Below are positions 16,647 to 26,194 of a stretch of 64,000 nt of DNA, one piece after another (position 1 is the first letter of the stretch; each line of letters starts with the position of its first letter). The notes below the pieces were generated by a model. That model did not search any database. It was given only the letters and a program-made list of their open reading frames with translations, and was not told the DNA's origin. The stretch spans positions 372,001 to 436,000 of the forward strand of contig JAITUA010000020.1 of the NCBI GenBank assembly GCA_031286615.1, given 5' to 3'. This stretch comes from Chryseobacterium sp. (GTDB taxonomy: Bacteria; Bacteroidota; Bacteroidia; Flavobacteriales; Weeksellaceae). Made by a program: the position numbers and the translations under genes.

Positions 16647-18125
16647 TTAATTTTCAAACCTCTTCCTTATCTTCTCCACAGAACTTTTCATACTCAGATT
16701 GAAATGTTCCTTTTCCAGTCTTACCGGCGGCGCTTGTCTTACTTCACAATCCGCAATGCTGCAGGATTCACAGGTCACTCCAACATTGATGGTTTTCAGC
16801 GAAGGAGATTTTATAAAACTTATTTTTTTGATCGTTTGGGAATTCAATAAAATACCCAGACAATAACTTCTGTTGCTTCCATCCGAAAAAGGATTCTTTT
16901 GTGAAGTGGAAATGACAAGATAACTTATTCCCTGATCCTTATAATGAGAAATTTGAGCATCCGTAAGAGTTTCATTTTCTTTTAAATGGTCAAGATTTTT
17001 CACGGCAATCCATCTTCTGCAGTAATGTTCGTTGGTTGCATTGGCGTGAGGAGCCTGCTGATGGTTCAGATGAAGTTCTTTTAAAATCTGAATCTTATCC
17101 GAATTTTTCTTTTTTACCAGACACAGATAAAATAAATCTTTAATTCCCATTTCTGCCGAAAGAATATTAGTCAATCGGTAATAGAATGTTTCAGGAGAAC
17201 GGGTAAAACTATTGATAAGATTCTCAAAATTTTTAGATTCCCACGTGTTGTGCTGGAAAAATTCCGATGTTTTTTCAATGACTGGCTCCTTTGAAATTAA
17301 TAAAGCACCTGCAAAATAAGAAGCATAAAAATTGTTCAGAATTTCCTCAAAACTTCCAAAGTCAAGCCATGAATATGTATTCGGACGTATTTTTAGTTCC
17401 AGAACATTGAATCCGATTTCTTTGGCGAGGATAAATGTTTTCTGATCCTTTTCCAGTTTTTGATTCAGCAGTAATAGTTTTTTCTCCGGAATAAAAAGCG
17501 AACGAAGGTTGTCCAGAGTTCCATATTTTTCAAAATCTTCAGATTGAATTGTATAGCTGAATTTTTCCGCAAGAATTTTCTCCAGAATCTCAGACTTTAA
17601 ATTTTTTCCAGGCTTTATCTGATTTTCCTGAGTAAACAGGACTACTTTCTCTTCAATTTCCGGGAAATAATTGTCATAAAGTTCCTGGAATGATCTTAAT
17701 ACAGCAAAATAAAACCTTTCCTTACCAAGATTATAATTCTGGGAAATTTCGATCAGAGCATTGATGAAAGCTGTCACCTTTTTGGGTGCATCACTGATAA
17801 TGCTGATAAGATTGTTTTTGTTGATCCCGAACAGCTCCAACGGTACTTCTTTAAAAAAATCCGATTGCAGAATTTCATTGAAAGGAGCCAGACTCTTATC
17901 GAGTTTGGTAGAAACAAGATCATCAAAAGTGCAGTTCAGTGCTTCAGAAAGCTGAATGATTTTATCGTGTTTTGGATATTTTTTTCCGTTTTCAATTTCG
18001 TTAAGGTAAGATTTTGATAATCCGGTCTTTACAGCAAGATCCTGCAGAGACCAGTTTTTCTTTTGTCTCTGCTGTTTCAGTTTTAGCCCGAAAACTGTTT
18101 TGATAAAGTCACTTTCTGAATTCAT
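16647..18125 (-). CDS. RamB-like Xre-family regulator of acetate/glyoxylate metabolism
   Basis: 492 aa. The N-terminal HTH (about 14-70, LSLQ-type helix then LAVKTGLSKSYLNEIENGKK) is followed by a long IrrE-like/DUF2083-type region. A Cys-rich segment near the C-terminus (TCESCSIADCEVRQAPP, about 453-469) is typical of the RamB/ScfR family, which senses acyl-CoA or short-chain fatty acid state. It is divergent from aceB-aceA with two matching palindromes in between, so it is very likely their regulator. Whether it activates or represses cannot be told. Confidence 0.85.
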   Translation of the reverse strand: MNSESDFIKTVFGLKLKQQRQKKNWSLQDLAVKTGLSKSYLNEIENGKKYPKHDKIIQLSEALNCTFDDLVSTKLDKSLAPFNEILQSDFFKEVPLELFGINKNNLISIISDAPKKVTAFINALIEISQNYNLGKERFYFAVLRSFQELYDNYFPEIEEKVVLFTQENQIKPGKNLKSEILEKILAEKFSYTIQSEDFEKYGTLDNLRSLFIPEKKLLLLNQKLEKDQKTFILAKEIGFNVLELKIRPNTYSWLDFGSFEEILNNFYASYFAGALLISKEPVIEKTSEFFQHNTWESKNFENLINSFTRSPETFYYRLTNILSAEMGIKDLFYLCLVKKKNSDKIQILKELHLNHQQAPHANATNEHYCRRWIAVKNLDHLKENETLTDAQISHYKDQGISYLVISTSQKNPFSDGSNRSYCLGILLNSQTIKKISFIKSPSLKTINVGVTCESCSIADCEVRQAPPVRLEKEHFNLSMKSSVEKIRKRFEN

Positions 18126-18146
18126 TACTCAAATATAAATAATTAG

Positions 18147-18162
18147 ATGCGATTATTCGCAT
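18147..18162. promoter_or_regulatory. Operator-like palindrome 1, ATGCGA-N4-TCGCAT
   Basis: Perfect 6-nt half-sites around TTAT, 22 nt upstream of the RamB-like start. It shares the core GCGA-N4-TCGC with the second palindrome at 18183-18196. Confidence 0.6.
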
Positions 18163-18182
18163 AATAATTTTTAAATAAAATT

Positions 18183-18196
18183 AGCGAACGTTCGCT
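18183..18196. promoter_or_regulatory. Operator-like palindrome 2, AGCGAACGTTCGCT
   Basis: Perfect 14-nt palindrome between the regulator and aceB, centred 36-37 bp (over three helical turns) from palindrome 1. It is probably the aceBA operator. Confidence 0.6.
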
Positions 18197-18251
18197 GTTT
18201 GTGGAAATTTTTATTTATGTTTGTAATATCAAATCACAAAATCAATATGTT

Positions 18252-19826
18252 ATGGAAACCAAGACTCAATTAGAAATAAAAGCTCAGAAGCAGTTTGAAG
18301 CAGTTTTTACTCCGGATTTGGTAGATTTTCTGATTGCACTTCATCAGAACTTCAATCATAAAAGACTTGAACTTTTAAAAGAAAGAAAAAATACACAGCA
18401 GAATTTTGATCAGGGAAATCTTCCTGAATTTTTAAAAGAAACAGAAGAGATCCGTAACGGGAACTGGATATGTGCACCGTTGCCTGAAGATTTGCTGGAT
18501 AGAAGAGTAGAGATTACAGGACCTGTAGACCGCAAGATGATTATCAATGCTTTGAATTCCGGTGCTTCTACTTTTATGGCAGATTTTGAAGACAGCAGTT
18601 CGCCGGTATGGGAAAACTGTGTTCAGGGGCAGATTAATCTTTCTGATGCTATTAACCGTACTATTGATTTTGTAAACGAATCAGGGAAGGCCTATACGCT
18701 TAACGAAAAAACTGCAGTTTTGCTGGTTCGCCCGCGTGGACTTCATCTTCCGGAGAAACATATTGAAATCAATGGTGAAAAAGCTTCCGGCTCGCTGATT
18801 GATTTTGGAATGTATTTTTTCAGAAATGCAAAATCGCTTTTAGAAAAGGGAAGCGGTCCTTACTTTTACCTTCCGAAACTGGAACATTATAAAGAAGCCC
18901 GCTGGTGGAATGAGGTTTTTGTCTTTGCCCAAAATTATATGGGCATTCAGCAGGGAACAATTAAGGCTACAGTTTTGATAGAAACCATTACTGCTTCATT
19001 TCAGATTGACGAAATTTTATTTGAATTGAAAGAACACAGTGCAGGACTGAATTGTGGCAGATGGGATTATATTTTTTCCTATATCAAAAAATTCAGAAAC
19101 CTTCCGGAGTTTATTGTACCGGACAGAGATCAGGTGACCATGACTTCTCCTTTTATGAGTGCTTATTCAAAAAGAGTCATTGAAATATGCCATAAAAGAA
19201 ATGTACATGCGATTGGCGGAATGGCAGCCCAAATTCCGGTAAAGGACAATGATGAAGCCAATAACCTTGCTTTTGAAAAAGTAAGAAATGATAAAGAAAG
19301 GGAAGTAAAAAACGGTCATGACGGAACCTGGGTGGCACATCCTGCATTGGTTTCAGTGGCAAAAGAAATTTTTGACCAGCATATGCCTTCCAAAAATCAA
19401 ATCGACAAAAAATTTGAATATCATATAACAGAAAGTAATCTGCTGGAAATTCCCAAAGGTGATATTACCGAAAAAGGAGTCAGAAAAAATATCAACGTAG
19501 GAATTCTTTACCTTGAAAGCTGGCTGATGGGAACTGGAGCGGCGGCTATTTATAATCTGATGGAAGATGCCGCTACTGCAGAAATTTCAAGAACGCAGAT
19601 TTGGCAATGGCTGAAAAACGAAGCGGTGTTAAGTGATGACAGAACACTGAGCCGTCACATGATTTTACAATGGGAAAGCGAAGAAATGGACAATATTGAA
19701 AAGTATGTAGGAGAAACCCGTTTCAAAAACGGAAAATTCAACCTTGCCAAAGAACTTTTCAATGAACTGATCTTCTCTGAAAATTTTGAAGAATTTTTAA
19801 CGCTTAAAGCATATCCTTTTATTTAG
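18252..19826 (+). CDS. aceB: Malate synthase
   Basis: 524-aa enzyme joining glyoxylate and acetyl-CoA to malate in the glyoxylate shunt. VRPRGLHLPEKH and the signature GRWDYIFSYIKKF are visible, as are VHAIGGMAAQIPVKD and the C-terminal GILYLESWLMGTGAAAIYN. I chose the ATG at 18252 (METKTQLEIKAQ) over the in-frame GTG at 18201, which would overlap the operators and add an unlikely leader. Normal length for the A form. It is followed by aceA after about 115 nt, in the same direction. Confidence 0.96.
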   Translation: METKTQLEIKAQKQFEAVFTPDLVDFLIALHQNFNHKRLELLKERKNTQQNFDQGNLPEFLKETEEIRNGNWICAPLPEDLLDRRVEITGPVDRKMIINALNSGASTFMADFEDSSSPVWENCVQGQINLSDAINRTIDFVNESGKAYTLNEKTAVLLVRPRGLHLPEKHIEINGEKASGSLIDFGMYFFRNAKSLLEKGSGPYFYLPKLEHYKEARWWNEVFVFAQNYMGIQQGTIKATVLIETITASFQIDEILFELKEHSAGLNCGRWDYIFSYIKKFRNLPEFIVPDRDQVTMTSPFMSAYSKRVIEICHKRNVHAIGGMAAQIPVKDNDEANNLAFEKVRNDKEREVKNGHDGTWVAHPALVSVAKEIFDQHMPSKNQIDKKFEYHITESNLLEIPKGDITEKGVRKNINVGILYLESWLMGTGAAAIYNLMEDAATAEISRTQIWQWLKNEAVLSDDRTLSRHMILQWESEEMDNIEKYVGETRFKNGKFNLAKELFNELIFSENFEEFLTLKAYPFI

Positions 19827-19943
19827 GAAAATGGTGATTGCAGGTTATAGTTGCAGGTTGAAAACCAGATCATCAATTAACAATGGAACCAGCATCTGAC
19901 AACAAAATTACTCTCAAATTTAATCAAACAAAATCCAAATATT

Positions 19944-21224
19944 ATGAAAACAAGACAAGAACAAATCCAGGCTATAGAACAAGACTGGCTGACAAACCCA
20001 CGCTGGAACGGTGTAAAGAGACCGTATACGGCAGAAGAAGTTTTGAAACTTCGTGGTTCTTATACCATAGAATATACCATTGCTACGGAAATGTCCAAGA
20101 AATTCTGGAATAAATTAAATAACCAGGATTATGTGGCAGGGCTTGGAGCACTTACAGGCAATCAGGCCGTGCAGGAAGTAGATGCCGGATTGGAAGCTAT
20201 TTATCTTTCAGGATGGCAGGTGGCCGCAGACGCCAATTTATCAGGAGAAATGTATCCCGATCAATCACTGTATCCTGCCAATTCGGTGCCTTCCGTGGTA
20301 AAGAAAATTAATAATGCTCTACTGAGAGCAGATCAGGTACAATCTGTGAGCGGAACAGGAGATAAAGAATATCTGGTACCCATCATTGCAGATGCAGAAG
20401 CCGGTTTTGGAGGTAATCTGAATGCCTTTGAACTGATGAAGCAAATGATAGAAGCTGGTGCAGCCGGTGTACACTTTGAAGATCAGCTTTCTTCTGCAAA
20501 AAAATGCGGACACCTGGGCGGAAAAGTATTGGTGCCAACGCAGGAGGCAGTTAACAAACTGATTGCGGCACGTCTGGCAGCCGATGTACTGGGAGTTCCG
20601 AGTCTTATTATTGCAAGAACAGATGCAGATGCAGCAGATCTGCTGACTTCTGATATTGATGACAGAGATAAAAAATTTGTAACAGGAGAAAGAACTTCTG
20701 AAGGATTTTATGTAGTAAGAAACGGAGTAGAGCAGGGAATTGACAGAGGTCTGTCCTACGCTCCATACGCAGATTTGATCTGGATGGAAACTTCAAATCC
20801 GGATCTGGAGCAGGCAAGAAGATTTGCAGAAGGAATTCATGCGAAATTCCCTGGGAAAATGCTTGCTTATAACTGCTCACCTTCGTTCAACTGGGCGGCA
20901 AGGCTGAGTGTAGAAGAAATGTCTACTTTCCGTGAAGAGCTGGCAAAAATGGGCTATAAGTTCCAGTTTATTACATTGGCAGGATTCCATGCTTTGAATA
21001 CGGCAATGTTTGAATTGGCATTAGCTTATAAAGAAAGAGGAATGGCTGGATACTCAGAACTGCAGGAACGTGAGTTTGCCCTTCAGCAGAAAGGATTCAG
21101 AGCGGTAAAGCATCAGTCTTTTGTAGGGACAGGGTATTTTGATGAAGTACAGAATATTGTTACCAACGGTTCTTCAGCTACGGTAGCGATGAAAGATTCT
21201 ACGGAAACAGCACAATTCCATTAG
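19944..21224 (+). CDS. aceA: Isocitrate lyase
   Basis: 426-aa enzyme splitting isocitrate into succinate and glyoxylate. The catalytic [16 protein letters not shown] segment is present (DNA about 20500-20547). [10 protein letters not shown] and the metal-binding [10 protein letters not shown] are also clear. With aceB it forms the complete glyoxylate bypass, allowing growth on acetate and fatty acids, probably under the divergent RamB-like regulator. It ends in a strong terminator. Confidence 0.97.
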   Translation: MKTRQEQIQAIEQDWLTNPRWNGVKRPYTAEEVLKLRGSYTIEYTIATEMSKKFWNKLNNQDYVAGLGALTGNQAVQEVDAGLEAIYLSGWQVAADANLSGEMYPDQSLYPANSVPSVVKKINNALLRADQVQSVSGTGDKEYLVPIIADAEAGFGGNLNAFELMKQMIEAGAAGVHFEDQLSSAKKCGHLGGKVLVPTQEAVNKLIAARLAADVLGVPSLIIARTDADAADLLTSDIDDRDKKFVTGERTSEGFYVVRNGVEQGIDRGLSYAPYADLIWMETSNPDLEQARRFAEGIHAKFPGKMLAYNCSPSFNWAARLSVEEMSTFREELAKMGYKFQFITLAGFHALNTAMFELALAYKERGMAGYSELQEREFALQQKGFRAVKHQSFVGTGYFDEVQNIVTNGSSATVAMKDSTETAQFH

Positions 21225-21251
21225 TCATTTTTTCCATATTTTTTGATGTTA

Positions 21252-21280
21252 AACCTTCCTTTTTGGAAGGTTTTTCTTTG
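21252..21280 (+). terminator. Terminator after aceA
   Basis: AACCTTCC/GGAAGGTT stem with a T5 loop and a following T-rich tract. Confidence 0.85.
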
Positions 21281-21392
21281 TTTAAATGCTATCAACTTTT
21301 TTTAATTCTTTGGAATTTTCAAATAACAAAGGTCATATGATAAGTAATTGAAATTTGAATTATATTTGGGGACGAAAAAATATTATTAAAAA

Positions 21393-21965
21393 ATGAATTT
21401 AATTAAAGTACTTTTTATTACATTAGGATTAACACTTACTGCAAATGCTGCAAATGCTCAACAGAAGATTGGAAGTGTAAACACGGAAGAGATTTTTGCA
21501 AGTTTATCTGAAGTAAAAACTATAGGAACTACGATTGATAATCTGACTAAAACAAAACAGACTGAAATTGAAAAACTGATTAACGATTATCAGACTAAGC
21601 TGAAAGCGGCACAGGATAAAGAAAAAACTTTAAGCGAGGCTAACAAGGAAGCAGTAACTAAAGAACTGATTGCAGCGCAAACAGAATTACAAGGTTTAGG
21701 TAAAAAAATAGAAGAAACAAGAGCACAGGCTGCTAAAGATATTTCTGCCAAGCAAAATGAAATGCTTACTCCACTGCAAAAGAAAGTAAGAGATGCTATT
21801 TTTGCTGTAGCTAAAGAAAAAAATCTGAGCTATGTATTTGATACAGCAGCACAGGAATCTAATAACCTGCTTTATACAGACGGAAGTGAAGATATTACTG
21901 CCACTGTAAAAACCAAATTAGGTGCTACAGCAACTGCTGCAAAGCCTGCCGGAAAAACTAAATAA
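21393..21965 (+). CDS. OmpH/Skp family periplasmic chaperone
   Basis: 190 aa with a signal peptide ending ANAQQ (about 1-23), then KIGSVNTEEIFASLSEVK, the usual OmpH opening. A long Lys/Glu/Ala coiled coil (about 50-130) and a C-terminal strand region (LSYVFDTAAQ) follow. Skp-like proteins hold unfolded outer membrane proteins in the periplasm. The gene is single, with its own terminator; bamA is not adjacent. Confidence 0.9.
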   Translation: MNLIKVLFITLGLTLTANAANAQQKIGSVNTEEIFASLSEVKTIGTTIDNLTKTKQTEIEKLINDYQTKLKAAQDKEKTLSEANKEAVTKELIAAQTELQGLGKKIEETRAQAAKDISAKQNEMLTPLQKKVRDAIFAVAKEKNLSYVFDTAAQESNNLLYTDGSEDITATVKTKLGATATAAKPAGKTK

Positions 21966-21990
21966 GAATTTCAATATATTGAATATAGAA

Positions 21991-22024
21991 CGGAATCAGA
22001 TGCTCTCTGATTCCGTTTTTTTTA
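21991..22024 (+). terminator. Terminator after OmpH gene
   Basis: The 10-bp stem CGGAATCAGA/TCTGATTCCG with loop TGCTC is followed by a long T run. Confidence 0.9.
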
Positions 22025-22101
22025 TTTTAAAAAATAAAATTTTTGTTCCTGCAGGATTAAGAAAGTTCTGTTTTAAAATGATAAATTTGAGTAAACTTTT
22101 C

Positions 22102-22494
22102 ATGAGCATGAATTTAATGTACGAAAAACAGATAAAGGTAACCGAAGAGCATATTGACCAGAACAATCATGTAAATAATGTACAATATGTGCATTGGGTA
22201 GAAGAAGTGGCTGCGGAACATTGGGATCTTCTAAAACATCAAACAGAATATGTAAACGATGCCTGGATGCTTCTGGATCATCATATCCAATATAAAAAAC
22301 AGGTTTATCTGAATGATACGATCACAGTAAGAACCTATCCCATGGCTCCTGAAGGTGCCAGACAGCCAAGAAAAGTTGAATTTTACTGCAATGATGAACT
22401 TGTGGTAGATTCAAGTACATTATGGATTCTGTTCGATCCGGAAACCAAAAAAATCAAACGCTTGGGAAGTGACTGGCTGGAGAAATTTTTCTAG
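22102..22494 (+). CDS. Acyl-CoA thioesterase, 4HBT hotdog fold
   Basis: About 130 aa. DQNNHVNNVQYVHWVEEVA matches the 4-hydroxybenzoyl-CoA thioesterase/YbgC-type active-site segment, and a beta-rich hotdog domain follows. The frame is open far upstream through the previous terminator, so the start must be internal. ATG 22078, 22102, 22108 and 22117 are all possible. A TAAATTTG box at 22082-22089 would place transcription start after 22078, favouring 22102 or later. The acyl substrate is unknown. Confidence 0.85.
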   Translation: MSMNLMYEKQIKVTEEHIDQNNHVNNVQYVHWVEEVAAEHWDLLKHQTEYVNDAWMLLDHHIQYKKQVYLNDTITVRTYPMAPEGARQPRKVEFYCNDELVVDSSTLWILFDPETKKIKRLGSDWLEKFF

Positions 22495-22574
22495 ATAGTG
22501 GAATAATTAAAATCAGAGTAGGAAATAAAATTTTTATTTTTAACCTACAACATTCAATCAAAAAACTACATAAC

Positions 22575-23741
22575 ATGAAATTCTTTTATTCACTGGCTTT
22601 ACTATTGTTGAGCATAGAGGCTTATAGCCAGGAAAATCCGTATTTATTTTCTGATGATATTAAAAAGAAGGTGGAAGATCCTGCTCAAAGTCAGTCCTGG
22701 AGAAGTCAGATGGGAGCAACATATTACTCCATAAGCGGACAATATAAGCCTGCACTGGAAAGTTGGGATCAGTCTTTCGGAAGAGTGAAAAAGCTAAATG
22801 CTGCTGATAGTCTGAAATTCACAAAATTAATTCCGGTCAATGCAAAAGAATATATTCTGAAAAAAGCAGCCGACGAGAAAATTATCATCATCAATGAGGC
22901 CCATCACAATGCCAGCCACAGAACTTTTGTAACTTCTTTACTTCAGAGTTTGTATGACAGAGGCTACAGATATTTAGGCATCGAAACACTGGAAAGAGAC
23001 TCTCTAAATACTATAAAATTTGCGACCCTCAACAGCGGATATTATTCCCAAGAACCTGAATTCGGAAACTTTATTTACAATGCTCTGAAAATTGGTTTTA
23101 AGCTTTTTCCTTACGAAGCTGAAGGCAATAATAAAGAAAGGGAAATTGGAGAGGCAAAAAATATTTTCGATTTTATGAAGCAAAATAATGAAGGCAAATA
23201 TTTGATTTATTGCGGGTATCAGCATGCTTATGAAGGCATTCATAAATCCTGGGAAAAGACTATGGCTGGCCGGCTATCAGACTTAACAGGTATCAATCCA
23301 TTTACAATTGACCAAACTCAGTTTTCGGAAAAAAGCTCTCTGAAGTATAATGAACCACTTTTGAGATTGGTGAAAAATACCGTTCCTGTTGTTTTAAAAG
23401 ATGAAAATCAGGAGATTTATAACGGTGAAGACAAAGAATTATATACAGATATAAAAATCATTCATCCTGTTACAAAGTACATCAAAGGCAGACCAGATTG
23501 GATGCTGAAGGAAAACCGAAAGTTTTATAAAATCCCGCTTTCCAAAGTTTCAACATATCCTGTGATGGTTTTTGCATACCGAAAAGGTGAATTTGAACAA
23601 CAAGGAATTCCAGCTGATATCATTGAACTCAATACCTCTAAGGACAATCGTTTTTTAATCCTGGATAAAGGAAATTATGATATTGTCATTAAAGATAAAG
23701 AGTACAAAGTCATTCATAGATTTGAAAAAAGAATAAAATAA
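22575..23741 (+). CDS. Secreted EreA/ChaN-like protein
   Basis: 388 aa with a signal peptide (about 1-18, ending AYSQ). IIIINEAHHNASHRTFV (about 100-116), followed by YRYLGIETLE and later YLIYCGYQHAYEG, resembles the haem-binding/erythromycin-esterase-like fold (ChaN/TIKI/EreA superfamily) with conserved His and Glu. The last 100 residues form a separate beta-rich part. The biochemical function is unknown. A second protein of related fold is encoded 0.6 kb downstream. Confidence 0.6.
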   Translation: MKFFYSLALLLLSIEAYSQENPYLFSDDIKKKVEDPAQSQSWRSQMGATYYSISGQYKPALESWDQSFGRVKKLNAADSLKFTKLIPVNAKEYILKKAADEKIIIINEAHHNASHRTFVTSLLQSLYDRGYRYLGIETLERDSLNTIKFATLNSGYYSQEPEFGNFIYNALKIGFKLFPYEAEGNNKEREIGEAKNIFDFMKQNNEGKYLIYCGYQHAYEGIHKSWEKTMAGRLSDLTGINPFTIDQTQFSEKSSLKYNEPLLRLVKNTVPVVLKDENQEIYNGEDKELYTDIKIIHPVTKYIKGRPDWMLKENRKFYKIPLSKVSTYPVMVFAYRKGEFEQQGIPADIIELNTSKDNRFLILDKGNYDIVIKDKEYKVIHRFEKRIK

Positions 23742-23776
23742 AGTGCAGTTGAAAATTGATTGAATAAAATGAAGCA

Positions 23777-24163
23777 ATGAAAAATAAGTTGAGGAAAATC
23801 ATCATTAATAATATTGAATATCTATATTCTGTAACAGATCAGTTTCATGCTGAAACGGAGACCAATACACTGACTGTAAAAGTTTTTTTAAGTGGTCAGA
23901 AAACAACTCCTTTAATCATCAAATTCCTGACTGTTGATGATTATATGATGGGACAGCCCTTAAAATCAGGGGTTAAGCTGGTAAATAAAATGACAGGCTC
24001 GGAAGATGAGATCAATCTTAATGAGCCCAAATATATCAAAATGCTTGTTTTATTGGGATTACAAAAAGGATGGGAAGGTTCCAATTCAATAGAAATACAA
24101 AATGGACTTCACTATTTGAATGAATTAGGTTTTGAAACAGATAAATTAATTCCAAGGAAATAA
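23777..24163 (+). CDS. Hypothetical protein
   Basis: 128-aa protein with no signal peptide or membrane segment. The N-terminal half is beta-rich and the second half has LVLLGLQKGWEGSNSIEIQ. It follows the previous gene by 35 nt and is probably co-transcribed. I do not recognise a family. Confidence 0.65.
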   Translation: MKNKLRKIIINNIEYLYSVTDQFHAETETNTLTVKVFLSGQKTTPLIIKFLTVDDYMMGQPLKSGVKLVNKMTGSEDEINLNEPKYIKMLVLLGLQKGWEGSNSIEIQNGLHYLNELGFETDKLIPRK

Positions 24164-24375
24164 TTTTCTTCCTTCAATGTAATGCCAAAATCTCAGTTTG
24201 AAAAAGGAAAAACTACAGGTTGCTGTGACAACCAGTAAAGTAGGGCTTGAGTGAGTTAATGAAGAGTTAATGTAATGTTTTGAACAGGAATCTGGTATAA
24301 TTTATTTCTAAATTTACGGTGATGAATAAGGCTTTATTCTCTCTTTACGTAAGAAAAGCCATTGAAAATTATATA

Positions 24376-25638
24376 ATGCTAAAGAAATATTTTTTACTCA
24401 ATCTCATATTAATTTCCTCTATAGGATTTTCACAAAATATAAAAGGAGAAGTACAATTTCAAACTCCCTTTACAGACAATAGAAATGAAACTAAGGCGAT
24501 AAAGAAAATTAGTGAACATTTAAAAGACAATCTTATCGTTGGGCTGGGAGAAGGAACGCATGGAACCAAAGAGTTTAATGAAATAAGAAGTGAAATCTCA
24601 AAACAGCTGATTGGCAAAAATGATTTTAAAATTGTAGCCTTTGAAAGTTCTTATGGTGATGCTGCGTATCTTAATGAGGCGGTTAATTCTGATGTTGATT
24701 TAAAAGTTGCCTTGAAAAAATATATGACTTCTATCTGGCAGACAAAAGAAATTAATACCCTTTTGGAATGGATCAGAGCCTATAATAAGAATCATAAAGA
24801 CAAAGTAATCATTTCCGGATTCGATACTGATACGCTCATGAGAACTGCTGAAATTTTGAAAAAACCCGGTAATTTTGGAAAAGACTATTCTGATATCACG
24901 GGAGAAATTCAAAAAAGAGCCATGTTACAGGATGAAATGTGGGAAAAACAAAATGACCCGTCTTTCAGATTGGATATGCAAAAAGTAATAAAAAATGGGA
25001 CAGAAGGATATTTACTCACTAAAAAGATAGATAGCTTATTTGGTGAAAAAATGGATTTGAGTTCAAAACTGGCATTAGAGCATCTCAAGCTTGGATTTAA
25101 AATACCTTATGAAGCAAGTAAAAAAAATTATGATGTTTCCAGAGATTTTATCATGGCTGAGATGATTAAAAATATTCAGTCCGGGTATAATAAAAAAATG
25201 ATTCTTTTTGCCCATGACGGACATGTTGCATTGAAGCCTATACTGGTAGATGGTATGGGAGGATATTTAAAAGAAAAATACGGAAAAAAATATTACGCAC
25301 TGGCAACTTCTACTGTTTTAGGAACCTATAGTGCTACTGAAGATCCCCGTGCAGTAAAGAATAACAGATACACTTCTTATCCGCTGCCAAAACAACTGGA
25401 AAATAGCTGGGAAGAGAAATTAGCAAGCAAAAAAAGTGAAAACTATTTTGTAGACTTCCGCAGCAGCAATGAAGAAATATATGGGAAGGCTTTTAAAATG
25501 AGACTTCTGGGATACAACTCAATAACACCAGCAACGGAAAAATTTACTATTACAGAACCTATTAAGATGAACGAATGTTTTGACGGAATAATTTTTATAA
25601 AACATACGAATGCGTCAGAACACTTATTTACAGATTAG
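24376..25638 (+). CDS. Secreted erythromycin esterase-family protein
   Basis: 420 aa with a signal peptide (LLNLILISSIGFSQ). The EreA-type motifs are clear: LGEGTHGTKEFNEIR with the putative catalytic His, VAFESSYGDAAYLNEAV, IISGFDTD and ILFAHDGHVA. Chromosomal members of this family in Flavobacteriia need not confer macrolide resistance; the natural substrate is unknown. The ATG at 24376 gives a proper signal peptide, whereas the earlier in-frame ATG at 24319 would add 19 residues before it. A terminator follows. Confidence 0.82.
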   Translation: MLKKYFLLNLILISSIGFSQNIKGEVQFQTPFTDNRNETKAIKKISEHLKDNLIVGLGEGTHGTKEFNEIRSEISKQLIGKNDFKIVAFESSYGDAAYLNEAVNSDVDLKVALKKYMTSIWQTKEINTLLEWIRAYNKNHKDKVIISGFDTDTLMRTAEILKKPGNFGKDYSDITGEIQKRAMLQDEMWEKQNDPSFRLDMQKVIKNGTEGYLLTKKIDSLFGEKMDLSSKLALEHLKLGFKIPYEASKKNYDVSRDFIMAEMIKNIQSGYNKKMILFAHDGHVALKPILVDGMGGYLKEKYGKKYYALATSTVLGTYSATEDPRAVKNNRYTSYPLPKQLENSWEEKLASKKSENYFVDFRSSNEEIYGKAFKMRLLGYNSITPATEKFTITEPIKMNECFDGIIFIKHTNASEHLFTD

Positions 25639-25682
25639 ATACTGAGATAATTTCAATAGATTTTGTGAATCAATTTATACAT

Positions 25683-25712
25683 GGTCTGGCTTTTTCAAGT
25701 TAGACCGTTTTA
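25683..25712 (+). terminator. Terminator after the EreA-like gene
   Basis: The 10-bp stem GGTCTGGCTT/AAGTTAGACC (two G-T pairs), with loop TTTC, is followed by GTTTT. Confidence 0.7.
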
Positions 25713-25715
25713 TCA

Positions 25716-25723
25716 TATCTTTG
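25716..25723 (+). promoter_or_regulatory. -7 box TATCTTTG before queD
   Basis: Matches TAnnTTTG and ends only 4 nt before the queD ATG, so the mRNA leader would be almost absent. Confidence 0.4.
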
Positions 25724-25727
25724 CAGT

Positions 25728-26174
25728 ATGATACGTATTACAAAAATTTTTACATTTGAAACAGCTCACGTACTTTACAACTACGATGGGAAATGTAAAA
25801 ATATGCATGGACATTCCTATAAGCTGTTCGTAACAGTAAAAGGAAAACCGATCAATGATATTGAAAATCCTAAAAATGGAATGGTGGTAGATTTCGGAGA
25901 TATTAAAAGTATCGTAAATTCCGAAATTGTAGATGTATGGGACCATGCGGTTCTTGTAAATGCTCTGTCTCCACACAAAGAATTGGGGGATGATCTGGAA
26001 CAGAAAGGGCACAAAGTAATCTATTGCAGTTTCCAGCCAACCTGTGAAAACATGTTGTATGCTATTGCTGCCAAAGTAAAATCAAAACTTCCTGATGGAA
26101 TTTCTTTAGCCTATCTTAAACTTCATGAGACGGAAAACTCTTATGGAGAATGGTTTGCAGAAGATAATCAATAA
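25728..26174 (+). CDS. queD: 6-carboxy-5,6,7,8-tetrahydropterin synthase QueD
   Basis: 148-aa enzyme of queuosine (and deazapurine) synthesis. The zinc His residues lie in FETAHVLY and NMHGHSY, with the catalytic Cys in GKCKNMHGH. VWDHAVLVN, CENMLYAIA and LHETENSYGEW complete the family pattern. The other que genes are not adjacent. It is followed 20 nt later by lpxH, so the two may be co-transcribed. Confidence 0.93.
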   Translation: MIRITKIFTFETAHVLYNYDGKCKNMHGHSYKLFVTVKGKPINDIENPKNGMVVDFGDIKSIVNSEIVDVWDHAVLVNALSPHKELGDDLEQKGHKVIYCSFQPTCENMLYAIAAKVKSKLPDGISLAYLKLHETENSYGEWFAEDNQ

Positions 26175-26194
26175 TTTACCCCAAAACTCAGAAG

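Noticed and set aside
21922-22101. Upstream extension of the thioesterase frame
   Set aside because: The frame passes through the OmpH terminator hairpin, so it cannot be part of the translated gene.
24376-25638. Acquired macrolide-resistance gene
   Set aside because: The protein has the EreA fold, but it is chromosomal, has a signal peptide, and no mobile DNA is adjacent.
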